Source: Candidatus Nitrosotenuis cloacae (GTDB lineage Archaea > Thermoproteota > Nitrososphaeria > Nitrososphaerales > Nitrosopumilaceae). From it: a stretch of 64,000 nucleotides of DNA. Of the stretch, positions 31,967-40,476 are shown one piece after another. Within the stretch, counting starts at the first letter, position 1, and each line of letters starts with the position of its first letter. Where the stretch lies: assembly GCF_000955905.1 (NCBI RefSeq), contig NZ_CP011097.1, positions 1,080,582-1,144,581 of the forward strand, read 5' to 3'. Position numbers and translations under genes: made by a program. The notes beneath the pieces are model-generated. The model ran no database searches. It was given only the letters and a program-made list of their open reading frames with translations, and was not told the origin of the DNA.

Positions 31967-32812
31967 TTAGAAGCCCTTTGGCAGCGTGCCTTTTGGTTTT
32001 GCTGGTGCTGGTGGTGCCGGAGGTGGTGTCGGTTTGAATCCTGCTGGTAGTGAACCCCTAGTTGATCCAGTTGGTGCTGGAGCTGGTGGAGGTGGAGCCT
32101 TTACTTGTTCTTGTTGCTGCTTCATTCTAGCAAGATATTCTTTTTCATATGCCTCTAGCTGATCCTTTCGTGATGCATTTCCATTATCGCCAGACGATGC
32201 CTGTGGTGCCGGTTTTGTGCCAGCTGGCAAGGTGCCTTTTGGTTTTGGTGGCGGTGGTGGAGGTGGAGGTGCAGTTGTTGTTTGTGCAGAACCAGTTGCA
32301 GTCGATGCAATACCATATCCTGCGAAGTATTTTGTTCTAGGATGGTATGCAAGCTTTTCTCGTGTTGCAAAGTACTTGTTTGAAGGTTGAGTGTAACCTG
32401 TTACCTTTGCCTTTTGGAGACTCCAATCTGATGTTGGAACGCTTGCTTGCTTGACATGCTTGCTTGCAAAGTATCGGTTTGGTGCTGGTGAATATCCAGT
32501 TACCTTTGCTCGATAGCTGTGGAAATCAGTCATTGGTGCGCTCTTCCACTGATCATACACTGGAACAATTTCGGCTGCTGGTTCCTGTGGCTTTGGTGGT
32601 GGAGCTGTAGTTTGCGGTGCTGGCTTTGGAGCTGGCGGCGGTGTCTGTGGAGCCGGTTTTGGTGCCGGCGGAGGTGTCTGAACTTGTGGTGGTGGAGGTG
32701 CTGTAGTTTGTGGTCTTGATTCAAATTGACTAGATAATTTTGCGAGCTTTTCTTCGAGTGCTGCAATCTTTGCTTCTAAATCCTTCTTTGATGATTTAGT
32801 TGTTCCAGCCAT
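31967..32812 (-). CDS. Proline-rich repeat protein A
   Basis: A 281-residue protein with an N-terminal coiled coil (SSKKDLEAKIAALEEKLAKL), a Pro/Ala/Gln-rich linker of PPAPKPAPQT units, and a unique core with two KVTGY(S/T)-x3-N(R/K)YFA repeats plus a shorter TKYFAGYG. A polyproline run of eight follows, then a helical charged stretch (DQLEAYEKEYLARMKQQQEQ). The motif (K/R)G(T/S)LP(A/K)G occurs three times, the last as the exact C-terminus GTLPKGF. I start at ATG 32812: the TATA-like box at 32838-32850 excludes GTG 32830. No known family; the core is identical to that of the neighbour at 33006. Confidence 0.75.
   Translation of the reverse strand: MAGTTKSSKKDLEAKIAALEEKLAKLSSQFESRPQTTAPPPPQVQTPPPAPKPAPQTPPPAPKPAPQTTAPPPKPQEPAAEIVPVYDQWKSAPMTDFHSYRAKVTGYSPAPNRYFASKHVKQASVPTSDWSLQKAKVTGYTQPSNKYFATREKLAYHPRTKYFAGYGIASTATGSAQTTTAPPPPPPPPKPKGTLPAGTKPAPQASSGDNGNASRKDQLEAYEKEYLARMKQQQEQVKAPPPPAPAPTGSTRGSLPAGFKPTPPPAPPAPAKPKGTLPKGF
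32262..32652. repeat. 391-bp perfect direct repeat, copy 1
   Basis: Identical base for base to 33058-33448 (offset 796 bp, no gap) by line-by-line reading. It encodes the shared core of the two proline-rich proteins; sequence on both sides diverges at once. This implies very recent duplication or gene conversion. Confidence 0.95.
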
Positions 32813-32837
32813 GTGTGGTTTTTCTGACACCTCGATA

Positions 32838-32850
32838 GTTTATTTACATT
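32838..32850 (-). promoter_or_regulatory. TATA box of proline-rich gene A, shared with gene B
   Basis: Read on the minus strand, AATGTAAATAAAC lies 26 nt before ATG 32812. The same 13 bases precede gene B at 33710-33722, 24 nt before ATG 33686. The two genes therefore share their core promoter as well as part of the coding sequence. Confidence 0.6.
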
Positions 32851-33005
32851 TTGTTCGGCTCACCTCCAAAACATTTGGGTGAATTTTTTATCAAAGATGA
32901 GATTTTTACAACTAATCCATGCCAAACCCGCAATTCCAGATCTAGTAATCGATCACACCATACGGTAGAATTTATTCAAAAATATGTAAGAAAATATGGA
33001 ATTTT

Positions 33006-33686
33006 TTAGAAGCCCTTTGGCAGAGAACCGCGTGACGGATTTAGTTTCTTTGCTGGTGGTGGAGGTGCAGTTGTTGTTTGTGCAGAACCAGTTGCAGTCG
33101 ATGCAATACCATATCCTGCGAAGTATTTTGTTCTAGGATGGTATGCAAGCTTTTCTCGTGTTGCAAAGTACTTGTTTGAAGGTTGAGTGTAACCTGTTAC
33201 CTTTGCCTTTTGGAGACTCCAATCTGATGTTGGAACGCTTGCTTGCTTGACATGCTTGCTTGCAAAGTATCGGTTTGGTGCTGGTGAATATCCAGTTACC
33301 TTTGCTCGATAGCTGTGGAAATCAGTCATTGGTGCGCTCTTCCACTGATCATACACTGGAACAATTTCGGCTGCTGGTTCCTGTGGCTTTGGTGGTGGAG
33401 CTGTAGTTTGCGGTGCTGGCTTTGGAGCTGGCGGCGGTGTCTGTGGAGGTGTTTGAGTTTGTGGTTTGTATCCTGCTGGTAAGGTACCTTTGGCTGCAGC
33501 TGGTGCTGGAGCTGGTGCAGGTTTTGGTGCTGGTGGTGGTGTTTGAACTTGTGGTGCTGGCTTTGGAGCCGGTGGTGTTGTTGTTTGCGGTGCTGACTCG
33601 ATCTGCGTAGCTAGTTTTGCAAGTTTTTCTTCTAATTCTGCAATCTTTGCTTCCAAGTCTTTTTTAGTGGATTTAGCACTAGACAT
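33006..33686 (-). CDS. Proline-rich repeat protein B
   Basis: A 226-residue paralogue of protein A in the same order: coiled coil (STKKDLEAKIAELEEKLAKL), a Pro/Ala linker with an inserted KGTLPAGYKP, the core (identical to A over 391 bp of DNA) with the KVTGY repeats, a four-proline run, and the C-terminus RGSLPKGF. The charged helix that A carries near its end is missing here. Start ATG 33686 is chosen because the TATA-like box at 33710-33722 lies 24 nt upstream; ATG 33692 would also be possible. No signal peptide, so cytoplasmic. Function unknown. Confidence 0.75.
   Translation of the reverse strand: MSSAKSTKKDLEAKIAELEEKLAKLATQIESAPQTTTPPAPKPAPQVQTPPPAPKPAPAPAPAAAKGTLPAGYKPQTQTPPQTPPPAPKPAPQTTAPPPKPQEPAAEIVPVYDQWKSAPMTDFHSYRAKVTGYSPAPNRYFASKHVKQASVPTSDWSLQKAKVTGYTQPSNKYFATREKLAYHPRTKYFAGYGIASTATGSAQTTTAPPPPAKKLNPSRGSLPKGF
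33058..33448. repeat. 391-bp perfect direct repeat, copy 2
   Basis: Second copy of the identical segment, inside proline-rich gene B. Both copies are in the same orientation, 796 bp apart, so recombination between them would delete one gene and fuse the rest in frame. Confidence 0.95.
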
Positions 33687-33709
33687 GTACAATAACTGCC
33701 CGGAACGGG

Positions 33710-33722
33710 GTTTATTTACATT
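33710..33722 (-). promoter_or_regulatory. TATA box of proline-rich gene B
   Basis: AATGTAAATAAAC on the minus strand, the same core as in front of gene A, 24 nt before ATG 33686. Confidence 0.6.
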
Positions 33723-33782
33723 TGGGTAAATTTCAAACCATACTGGATCAAATTTAATAGAACCAACAAACTATACAACCCA

Positions 33783-34160
33783 ATGGATGATTTTGAGAAA
33801 GAGTTTCCAGGATTTGACTGGAAAAACACGCCGGCATACAAGCATCCAGGAGGCAAAGACTGTCCATGTCCAAAGCACGAGTATGTCAGAGAGCAGATCA
33901 ACTATACCAGAACAGTAAACCAGACCAGCAAAGAACCAACCAAGGTTACGCTCAAGTTTTGTCCAGAGCACTACAAGGTCTACATGGAAGAGGTAATTCC
34001 TGCAATGCCACTAAAGTACAGACTGCTCACCAAGATAGCGCTAAAGCTTGGGGCAATACAGCTAGAAAAGCTGACCCACATGCAATCAGACCTTTGCTTT
34101 TACTGCAAGTTTGGCTCCGGTGGACACGGGAAGAAAAGCGAGCTTCCACCAATTCAGTAA
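33783..34160 (+). CDS. Uncharacterised Cys/His-containing protein
   Basis: A 125-residue protein with CPCPKHEY (about 27-34), FCPEHY (about 59-64) and CFYCKFG near the end, which together could hold one or two metal ions. The middle is helical and basic (LKYRLLTKIALKLGAIQLEKL). A TATA-like AATTTAATAG (about 33750-33759) lies at the leaderless distance from ATG 33783. No family recognised; metal binding is inferred from Cys/His spacing. Confidence 0.6.
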   Translation: MDDFEKEFPGFDWKNTPAYKHPGGKDCPCPKHEYVREQINYTRTVNQTSKEPTKVTLKFCPEHYKVYMEEVIPAMPLKYRLLTKIALKLGAIQLEKLTHMQSDLCFYCKFGSGGHGKKSELPPIQ

Positions 34161-34173
34161 GTTTTTCCTAGTG

Positions 34174-34467
34174 TTATACAGGTCCGACTAGAATCTTTGG
34201 CTTGTTTGGAGTATCATGATGGCATCTTTTGCCGCAAACAGGACATGTCTTTCTATCCAAAAATATGCACTGACAGATATGGGTCTTCAGGTAGCTTTCA
34301 GCGGATTTTGTGTGCTCACCTGAGCCATTGCAAAACGGGCATTGGGTTCCGAGCAGCTCAATTGTTCCCTTGCCCTTGCAGACTGGACATTTTTCGCTAC
34401 TCAATTGGATAGAGTCGCGCCCCCTGATTAAAATGCCTTTGTTGGAATCACACAAAAATGCAGTCAA
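34174..34467 (-). CDS. DnaJ-type zinc-finger protein
   Basis: A 97-residue protein with the two halves of a DnaJ central zinc finger, CPVCKGKGT (27-35) and CPFCNGSGE (43-51), and then a third Cys group, CPVCGKRCHH (about 75-84). No J domain. Such short zinc-finger proteins may act as unfolded-protein or RNA binders; the real role is unknown. It lies convergent to 33783-34160 and divergent to ubiD. Confidence 0.65.
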   Translation of the reverse strand: MTAFLCDSNKGILIRGRDSIQLSSEKCPVCKGKGTIELLGTQCPFCNGSGEHTKSAESYLKTHICQCIFLDRKTCPVCGKRCHHDTPNKPKILVGPV

Positions 34468-34500
34468 GCTTTATACTGGATTTGTGCCAGTCCCTCAGTA

Positions 34501-35943
34501 TTGCCAATTGAGGACACAACAGAGTTTGTGCAAAAACTAGAAGCAGCTGGCGAGCTAAAGCGAGTCAAGGTCCAGGTTGATTCCGACTTGGAGATTGCAG
34601 AGATTTTGCGCAGAACAATGTACGAAAATGGTCCTGCCATACTATTTGAGAATGTAAAGGGCCATACCATGCCAGTATTGGGCAATGCGTTTGGCTCAAT
34701 GAAGCGGCTTCAGATAGGATTGGAAATGGACGACTTTACAGAGATTGGCCAAAGAATAGTAGACATGACAAAGATGGAAGTGCCATCTGGATTTTTGAAC
34801 AAGATAAAAAAACTGCCCGAGCTATCAAAGATGGGCGAAATATTCCCCAAATTAGAAAAATCTGGCCCAGTCACCGAAGTAATTGAAGATAACCCATCAT
34901 TTGGAAAAATTCCAATTCTAAAGACCTGGCACAAGGATGCAGGCAAATTCATCACACTGGGTCTGGTTGCAACAAAGCATCCAGAAACTGGCGTGCGAAA
35001 TCTCGGAGTATACAGAATACAGATCATAGACGATACTCATGCTTTGATGCACTGGCAAAAGCACAAGCGAGGTGCACATCATGGGGAGTTATCAAAAGAA
35101 AAAGGAGAGAAAATCCCAGCTGCAATAATAATTGGCGGCGAGCCGGCCACAGTGTTCTCAGCGATTGCCCCAGTGCCAGAAGGACTGGACAAGTATCTCT
35201 TTGCAGGAATCACCAGAAAAAGCGGAATTAAAACAGTAAAGTGCAAGACACAAGACTTGGAGGTTCCAGCAAATGCAGAGATTGTTCTAGAAGGATTTGT
35301 CGACCCATCAGATATCAGAGATGAGGGGCCGTTTGGTGATCACACCGGATACTATACTCCAGTTGAGCCATACCCGACATTCACATTAACTGGTGTGATG
35401 CGACGACAAAAGCCAATCTATCTTACCACCATAGTCGGCAAACCAATCCTAGAAGATGCATACATTGGAAAGGTAATTGAGAGATCGTTTCTGCCGCTAA
35501 TTCGCATGTTCCATCCAGAGGTAGTCGACTTTGCAATGCCTGCGGCTGGCTGGTTCCAAGGAATGGCAATCATTTCCATCAAAAAGCGCTATCCAGGCCA
35601 GGCAAAAAAAGTCATGATGGGTTTGTGGGGCACAGGACAGCTGGCGCTAACAAAGATGTTCATTGTGGTAGATGATGATATCAATGTCCATGACATCAAT
35701 GATGTAATCTGGGCAATCACTACACGTGCAGATGCCGCTCGAGATTGCACCATCATAAACAACACGCCAACAGATACACTGGATCCCGCATCGCCACTGG
35801 TGAACTTTGGCTCCAAGCTTGGAATTGATGCCACACAAAAGACAAAGGAAGAAGGATTCACAAGAGAGATTCAAGAAAAAGTAACAGTCGATGATGCCAC
35901 AAAATCCTTGGTTGATTCCAAGTGGTCAAGCTATGGGCTCTAA
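34501..35943 (+). CDS. UbiD family decarboxylase (prenylated-FMN dependent)
   Basis: A 480-residue UbiD-type (de)carboxylase. Conserved pieces are WHKDAGKFITLGLVATKHPETGVRN, RIQIIDDTHALMHWQKHKRGA (metal and prenyl-FMN region), AIIIGGEPATVFSAIAPVP and DEGPFGDHTGYYTPVEPYP. Next to mqnC on the other strand, the likely job is a decarboxylation in menaquinone synthesis; a role on other aromatic acids is possible. The UbiX flavin prenyltransferase is not in this window. TTG 34501 follows the TATA-like CTTTATACTG at about 30 nt. Its end overlaps mqnC by 4 bp. Confidence 0.9.
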   Translation: MPIEDTTEFVQKLEAAGELKRVKVQVDSDLEIAEILRRTMYENGPAILFENVKGHTMPVLGNAFGSMKRLQIGLEMDDFTEIGQRIVDMTKMEVPSGFLNKIKKLPELSKMGEIFPKLEKSGPVTEVIEDNPSFGKIPILKTWHKDAGKFITLGLVATKHPETGVRNLGVYRIQIIDDTHALMHWQKHKRGAHHGELSKEKGEKIPAAIIIGGEPATVFSAIAPVPEGLDKYLFAGITRKSGIKTVKCKTQDLEVPANAEIVLEGFVDPSDIRDEGPFGDHTGYYTPVEPYPTFTLTGVMRRQKPIYLTTIVGKPILEDAYIGKVIERSFLPLIRMFHPEVVDFAMPAAGWFQGMAIISIKKRYPGQAKKVMMGLWGTGQLALTKMFIVVDDDINVHDINDVIWAITTRADAARDCTIINNTPTDTLDPASPLVNFGSKLGIDATQKTKEEGFTREIQEKVTVDDATKSLVDSKWSSYGL

Positions 35944-37058
35944 TGCATCTTGACTAGATTATAGAAATTATCGCGCTCTTCTGCAGCATATCCTATTTGG
36001 TGGATTGCATCAATTATCTTCTGGCCGGTAAGCTCAGTTGAGCGAGCGCCAGTACAGGATACTACTTCTTCTCCAATTAAAGTACCACCGAAATCATCCG
36101 CTCCATACTGCATGGCAATTTGCGCCATTCCAACTCCGTTTGTGAGCCACGATGACTGGACATGATTAATCAGGCCATCAAAAATGATTCTAGACATTGC
36201 AATCATTTTCAGCAACTGCATGCCGCCAACGCCATATGTGACCAGATTTTCTTTTTGCATCAGAGTGTTGTTTGGCTCAAAGTTCCATGGAATGAACGCC
36301 ATAAAGCCGCGAGTCTTTTCCTGTAGTTTTATTATCTTATCAAAATGCTCCGCAACGTCTTCGTGCGATTCTACATGACCATACATCATGGTAGCCGATG
36401 CAGGCAATCCAATAGAATGAGCCTCATCCATTATTCTAATCCAGTCTGCACTGGAGATTTTTTTGGGGCTGATTACATCCTTGACAGAGTCCACCAGGAT
36501 TTCAGCTCCTGCGCCAGGAACCGATTGCAGTCCGGCATCCTTTAGTCGAGATAATACCTCTTTTGTCGAGGTCTTTTCTATTCTTGATATCATGTCGATT
36601 TCAGATGCAGACAAGCCGTGCACTCCTACCTGTGGGAATTTTGTGCGAATCATCCTAAATGCATCCTCATAATATTCAATGCCAAGGTTTGGATTATGAC
36701 CTCCTTGAATCAATACCTGACGTATTGCAAACATGTCCCATGCAGTCTTTACGCGGGTCTCTATCTGGTCCAGCGATAATGTATAAGATTCCGCATCTCC
36801 AGGTGAGCGGTAAAATGCGCAAAACTTGCAGTCAGTAACGCAGACATTGGTGTAATTCAGAATGATATTATTCACAAATGAGGCCTTTTTGCCAAATCTT
36901 TTCTGGGTCAGATTGCCCGCAACCATTCCCATCAAATGCACGTCGTCTGATCGTAACAGTCGCAAAATATCAGACTTGGTTGGCCTAATTCCCCGCAACG
37001 CATTTTCTAAAATGTCACCGATTTGACTGGAATGAATCTGCTCTGTTATCTGGCTCAA
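35940..37058 (-). CDS. mqnC: Cyclic dehypoxanthine futalosine synthase (MqnC)
   Basis: Radical SAM enzyme of the futalosine route to menaquinone. Cluster cysteines are 73, 77 and 80 (CVTDCKFC). MqnC-type features separate it from CofH: SYTLSLDQIETRV, LIQGGHNPNLGIEYYED, SVPGAGAEILVD, MMYGHVE, and FIPWNFEPNNTLMQ. Length 372 fits. Its stop overlaps that of ubiD (CTAA), and it is divergent from the aromatic amino acid operon, so quinone and chorismate genes lie side by side. Other mqn genes are not in the window. Confidence 0.9.
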   Translation of the reverse strand: MSQITEQIHSSQIGDILENALRGIRPTKSDILRLLRSDDVHLMGMVAGNLTQKRFGKKASFVNNIILNYTNVCVTDCKFCAFYRSPGDAESYTLSLDQIETRVKTAWDMFAIRQVLIQGGHNPNLGIEYYEDAFRMIRTKFPQVGVHGLSASEIDMISRIEKTSTKEVLSRLKDAGLQSVPGAGAEILVDSVKDVISPKKISSADWIRIMDEAHSIGLPASATMMYGHVESHEDVAEHFDKIIKLQEKTRGFMAFIPWNFEPNNTLMQKENLVTYGVGGMQLLKMIAMSRIIFDGLINHVQSSWLTNGVGMAQIAMQYGADDFGGTLIGEEVVSCTGARSTELTGQKIIDAIHQIGYAAEERDNFYNLVKMH

Positions 37059-37123
37059 GTGCCTTTTTTGGCCTGACTATCTTATTTAATCCTCACTAGG
37101 CTTGATTACAATTTGGCATCACG

Positions 37124-37136
37124 TTATTTTTATTTA
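37124..37136 (+). promoter_or_regulatory. TATA box of the aromatic amino acid operon
   Basis: ATTTTTATTTAGG lies 23-35 nt before ATG 37159, the expected leaderless arrangement. All genes up to 42586 are spaced by at most 2 bp or overlap, so this box probably drives at least six genes. Confidence 0.5.
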
Positions 37137-37158
37137 GGGTAGACAGGCGAGATTCGTC

Positions 37159-37947
37159 ATGGTTAGCGGTCTTCAAATCAGAATGGACAGAATTTTACGC
37201 AAAGGAAAGATGCTCTGCATCCCAATGGACCATGGAATCTCTAGTGGACCAATTGAGGGCCTAGAGAGTCCCGCCAGAGTCATCTCACAATGTGAGACCA
37301 AGGGCCTAACAAGTGTAATAATCAACAAAGGAATTCTCAAGACTTTACCAAAACCAACGCGAATCGGCATACTGGTACATTATTCATCGAGCACGTCACT
37401 ATCCATGTCGCCAAACAGAAAGATGCTCTCCGGCACAGTAGAAGAGGCATTGCGACTGGGAGCAGACGGAGTATCTCTTCACATCAATGTCGGCGGAAAG
37501 GAAGAGCCGGAAATGCTAGAGCAGTTAGGACTGACTGCTTCCGAGTGCCACAAGTGGAACATGCCATTATTGGCAATGATGTACCCAAGGGGCGAGAATG
37601 TCAAGAATCCCCATGACCCAGAAATAGTAGGCCATGTTGCAAGAATTGGCGCCGAGCTTGGCGCAGACATTGTAAAGACGCTATACACAGGTGACATTGA
37701 TTCGTTTGCAAAAATAGTAAAGAGCACACCGGTGCCTGTTGTGATTGCAGGTGGTCCAAAGGCAAAAACAGACGAGGACGTCCTGCAAATGACAGAGGAC
37801 GCAATGAAGGCAGGAGCCAAAGGCGTAACATATGGCCGCAATATTTTTGCACACAAAAACCCAGACAAGATAGTCGATGCACTGGCAGGAATAATATTCA
37901 GAAAGGAATCTGCAAAAGAAGCAGCGAAGAGAATTGCAAAAAACTAG
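37159..37947 (+). CDS. 2-amino-3,7-dideoxy-D-threo-hept-6-ulosonate (ADH) synthase
   Basis: First step of the archaeal route to 3-dehydroquinate, condensing a 6-deoxy-ketohexose phosphate with aspartate semialdehyde, used in place of DAHP synthase. Class I aldolase TIM barrel related to fructose-bisphosphate aldolase: KMLCIPMDHGISSGP, GADGVSLHINVGG, MYPRGENVKNPHDP, IVKTLYTGDIDSF (Schiff-base Lys region) and PVVIAGGPK. 262 residues is typical. First gene of the ten-gene aromatic run; ends 14 bp inside the next gene. Confidence 0.93.
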   Translation: MVSGLQIRMDRILRKGKMLCIPMDHGISSGPIEGLESPARVISQCETKGLTSVIINKGILKTLPKPTRIGILVHYSSSTSLSMSPNRKMLSGTVEEALRLGADGVSLHINVGGKEEPEMLEQLGLTASECHKWNMPLLAMMYPRGENVKNPHDPEIVGHVARIGAELGADIVKTLYTGDIDSFAKIVKSTPVPVVIAGGPKAKTDEDVLQMTEDAMKAGAKGVTYGRNIFAHKNPDKIVDALAGIIFRKESAKEAAKRIAKN

Positions 37948-38989
37948 AGAACTAATTATTTTGCCAAAGGTGGGCAAATCAGGCCTTGCCAAGTTTCTAT
38001 CAGGCTTGGAGTCCGAAGGAATCAGAACAGCATATGTCGACCCAAAGTTAATTCCACCAAAATCAAAGCTAGCCTCGATTTACCCATCAAGTATGGCAAA
38101 ATACGTCATATTGGAAAAAGACGGGCAAAAACCAAAGGGAAAAAAGGCTGGAAAAAAATTCAAGGTCCTATCAAACAATGATATTGAGAAAATATTTTCC
38201 GAGGCAAAAAAAGGCCTCGACTTTGTGATAATTGAGGTAATGGACTGGAAGATAATTCCACTAGAAAATATCATAGCAAAGCTGCACAAGATTCACACCG
38301 AGATATTTGCACTTGCCCGCACCCCAGAGGAGGTAAGAAAGATGTTCTCCATTCTAGAGATAGGAGTCGACGGGGTGATATTTGAAGCAGCCACTACATC
38401 CGAAGTAAAAGAAGCAATGGTGTATCTTGGTACTAGTACATTCGAGCTAACGGAAGCAAAGATAATCGACATAAAAGAGGTTGGCGATGGAGAGCGGGTC
38501 TGCGTCGACACCGCATCAATGTTGCACAAAGGTGAGGGAATGTTAATTGGCTCTAGATCAAACTTTATGTTTTTGGTCCACAACGAGTCAGTCGGATCTT
38601 CATTTACATCCCCAAGACCATTCCGAGTAAATGCAGGTGCTGTCCACTGTTATACAATATCCCCAGATGGTACCACAAAATATCTATCAGAGTTGGAAAC
38701 AGGTGCAGAGGTTTTGGTAATCAATGCACATGGTAAGGCAAGACGAGCAACTGTCGGCCGCTCCAAAATAGAGAGAAGGCCGATGCTAATGATAAAGGCC
38801 CAAGTAGGTGATGAAATAGGCGGTATAATAGCTCAGGATGCAGAGACGATTCGATTTGTCAGACCAGGTGGACACCTAGTTTCTGTTACCCACCTAAAGA
38901 AAGGCGATTCTGTATTGGTTCATGCTAAAGACGCCACAGGTAGACACTTTGGCATGGAAGTATCAGACGAGTATATTTTAGAAAAATAA
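37934..38989 (+). CDS. 3-dehydroquinate synthase II (AroB')
   Basis: Oxidatively deaminates and cyclises the ADH product to 3-dehydroquinate; NAD-dependent and unrelated to bacterial AroB. Signatures: FVIIEVMDWKIIPLENIIAKL, GVDGVIFEAA, ERVCVDTASMLHKGEGMLIGSRS, FRVNAGAVHCYTISPDGTTKYLSEL and GRHFGMEVSDEYILEK at the end. TTG 37934 overlaps the ADH synthase end by 14 bp, so translation is coupled. Together with the previous gene it defines the archaeal early shikimate pathway. Confidence 0.94.
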   Translation: MQKTRELIILPKVGKSGLAKFLSGLESEGIRTAYVDPKLIPPKSKLASIYPSSMAKYVILEKDGQKPKGKKAGKKFKVLSNNDIEKIFSEAKKGLDFVIIEVMDWKIIPLENIIAKLHKIHTEIFALARTPEEVRKMFSILEIGVDGVIFEAATTSEVKEAMVYLGTSTFELTEAKIIDIKEVGDGERVCVDTASMLHKGEGMLIGSRSNFMFLVHNESVGSSFTSPRPFRVNAGAVHCYTISPDGTTKYLSELETGAEVLVINAHGKARRATVGRSKIERRPMLMIKAQVGDEIGGIIAQDAETIRFVRPGGHLVSVTHLKKGDSVLVHAKDATGRHFGMEVSDEYILEK

Positions 38990-39658
38990 ATGGCATACAA
39001 GACCTGCGTTAGCATTGCAGAATCCACGCCTGCCGGTGTGTTATTCACGCTCAAAAAGGCACTCACAAAATCAGACTATGCCGAGATACGGTTTGATTTT
39101 TTGACGCCAAAGGACATCCCAAAGGCCCTGCAAATAACAAAAAAATACCACAAAAGGTGCGTCTTTACACTGCGCCCAAAATCAGAGGGTGGAAAATTCC
39201 AAGGATCAGAGAAAGAGCGCATATCGATTCTGAAATTAATTGCAGAATACAACCCATATCTTTTGGATGTGGAATATTCCACCATATCAAAGAACAAGGA
39301 TCTTACACCATACATCAAAAAAACAAAGACACCAGTCCTGGTATCGTGGCATGACTTTGCAAAAACACCATCCATCAAGACATTGCTCCAAAAATACACC
39401 CAGATGAAAAAATTCTCTAGTCACATCAAGATAGTAACTACTGCAAGATCAACCAAAGATACCGCAACCGTACTATTATTGTACAAAAAGCAGAGCTCGG
39501 GACTGATTGCTTTTGCAATGGGTGACTATGGCAGAATATCAAGAATTCTTTGCATGAATCTGGGCAGCCCATACACGTATGTCTCACTTGGCAAGCCGGT
39601 TGCTCCAGGCCAGTTCAGCTTAGATGAGATTAAATCGCTGCAAAGCTTGCAAAAATAA
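38990..39658 (+). CDS. aroD: 3-dehydroquinate dehydratase, type I
   Basis: Third step: dehydroquinate to dehydroshikimate through a Schiff base. The 222-residue barrel shows YAEIRFDFL, RCVFTLRPKSEGGKFQGSEKER, LLDVEYST, VLVSWHDF, the Schiff-base Lys in HIKIVTTARS, and MGDYGRISRIL near the end. Starts with the base after the AroB' stop codon. Confidence 0.92.
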   Translation: MAYKTCVSIAESTPAGVLFTLKKALTKSDYAEIRFDFLTPKDIPKALQITKKYHKRCVFTLRPKSEGGKFQGSEKERISILKLIAEYNPYLLDVEYSTISKNKDLTPYIKKTKTPVLVSWHDFAKTPSIKTLLQKYTQMKKFSSHIKIVTTARSTKDTATVLLLYKKQSSGLIAFAMGDYGRISRILCMNLGSPYTYVSLGKPVAPGQFSLDEIKSLQSLQK

Positions 39659-39660
39659 CA

Positions 39661-40476
39661 ATGACTAGAACATTTGCAGTCATTGGAGACCCAATAGAGC
39701 ATTCCTTGTCTCCAAGCATTCACAATGCCGCATTCAAGGCACTAAACTTGGACTGTACATACATTGCTTATAGAATTCCAAGGAGTGAGCTCAAAGAGGG
39801 AATCGAGTCGCTGCGCCAAATCAAGATTTCAGGGTTTAATGTTACCATACCACACAAAATAGAGATGATGCAATACCTGGACGAGTCCAGCCCAGAATGC
39901 AAGATGATCGGTGCTGTAAACACGGTATCCAATGAAAACGGCAAATTTATCGGCTACAACACAGACATGGACGGCTTTTTGGAGCCCATCAAGAAACGAA
40001 GCATTGGAATCTCTGGAGAGTCAGTCTTGGTTCTTGGCTCAGGCGGTGCAGCAAGAGCTATAGTAGCAGGTTTTGCAAAGGAAAGAGCAAAAAAAATCAC
40101 AATAGCAAACCGCACCATACAAAAAGCACAAGAGTTATCAAAATTCACATCAGGCCTTGGCGTAGAATCTGATCACACCACGTTGTCTGATGTGGATGTA
40201 TCCAAATACAAATTTATCATAAACACAACATCGGTCGGCCTAAAAAACGAGTCAAGCCTCATTTCTACAAACAAGATAAACACAAACCACGTCGTGTATG
40301 ATATCATTTACATGCCAATGAGCACGGACCTCATCACACAAAGTAAGAAAAATTCTGCGACAATAATTTACGGATATGAAATGTTACTTGGCCAAGCTGT
40401 ATTGGCATTTCAGATATGGCACAAGATCCCGGCACCATACGATACCATGAAAAAGGTCTTGCTTGGAGGAGTCTAG
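39661..40476 (+). CDS. aroE: Shikimate dehydrogenase
   Basis: NADPH-dependent reduction of dehydroshikimate. Typical parts are GDPIEHSLSPSIHNAAF, the catalytic Lys in GFNVTIPHKIEM, GAVNTV, GYNTDMDGF, the dinucleotide-binding SVLVLGSGGAARAI, and YEMLLGQAVLAFQIW at the C-terminus. Two bp after aroD. 271 residues, normal length, no fusion with aroD as seen in plants. Confidence 0.95.
   Translation: MTRTFAVIGDPIEHSLSPSIHNAAFKALNLDCTYIAYRIPRSELKEGIESLRQIKISGFNVTIPHKIEMMQYLDESSPECKMIGAVNTVSNENGKFIGYNTDMDGFLEPIKKRSIGISGESVLVLGSGGAARAIVAGFAKERAKKITIANRTIQKAQELSKFTSGLGVESDHTTLSDVDVSKYKFIINTTSVGLKNESSLISTNKINTNHVVYDIIYMPMSTDLITQSKKNSATIIYGYEMLLGQAVLAFQIWHKIPAPYDTMKKVLLGGV

Noticed and set aside
32519-32766. 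Cys/Trp- and His/Gln-rich frames within proline-rich gene A
   Set aside because: Products of the low-complexity proline codons read in other frames.
32262-33448. CRISPR-like or mobile repeat
   Set aside because: The two identical 391-bp segments are inside coding frames, without spacers, terminal inverted repeats or transposase.
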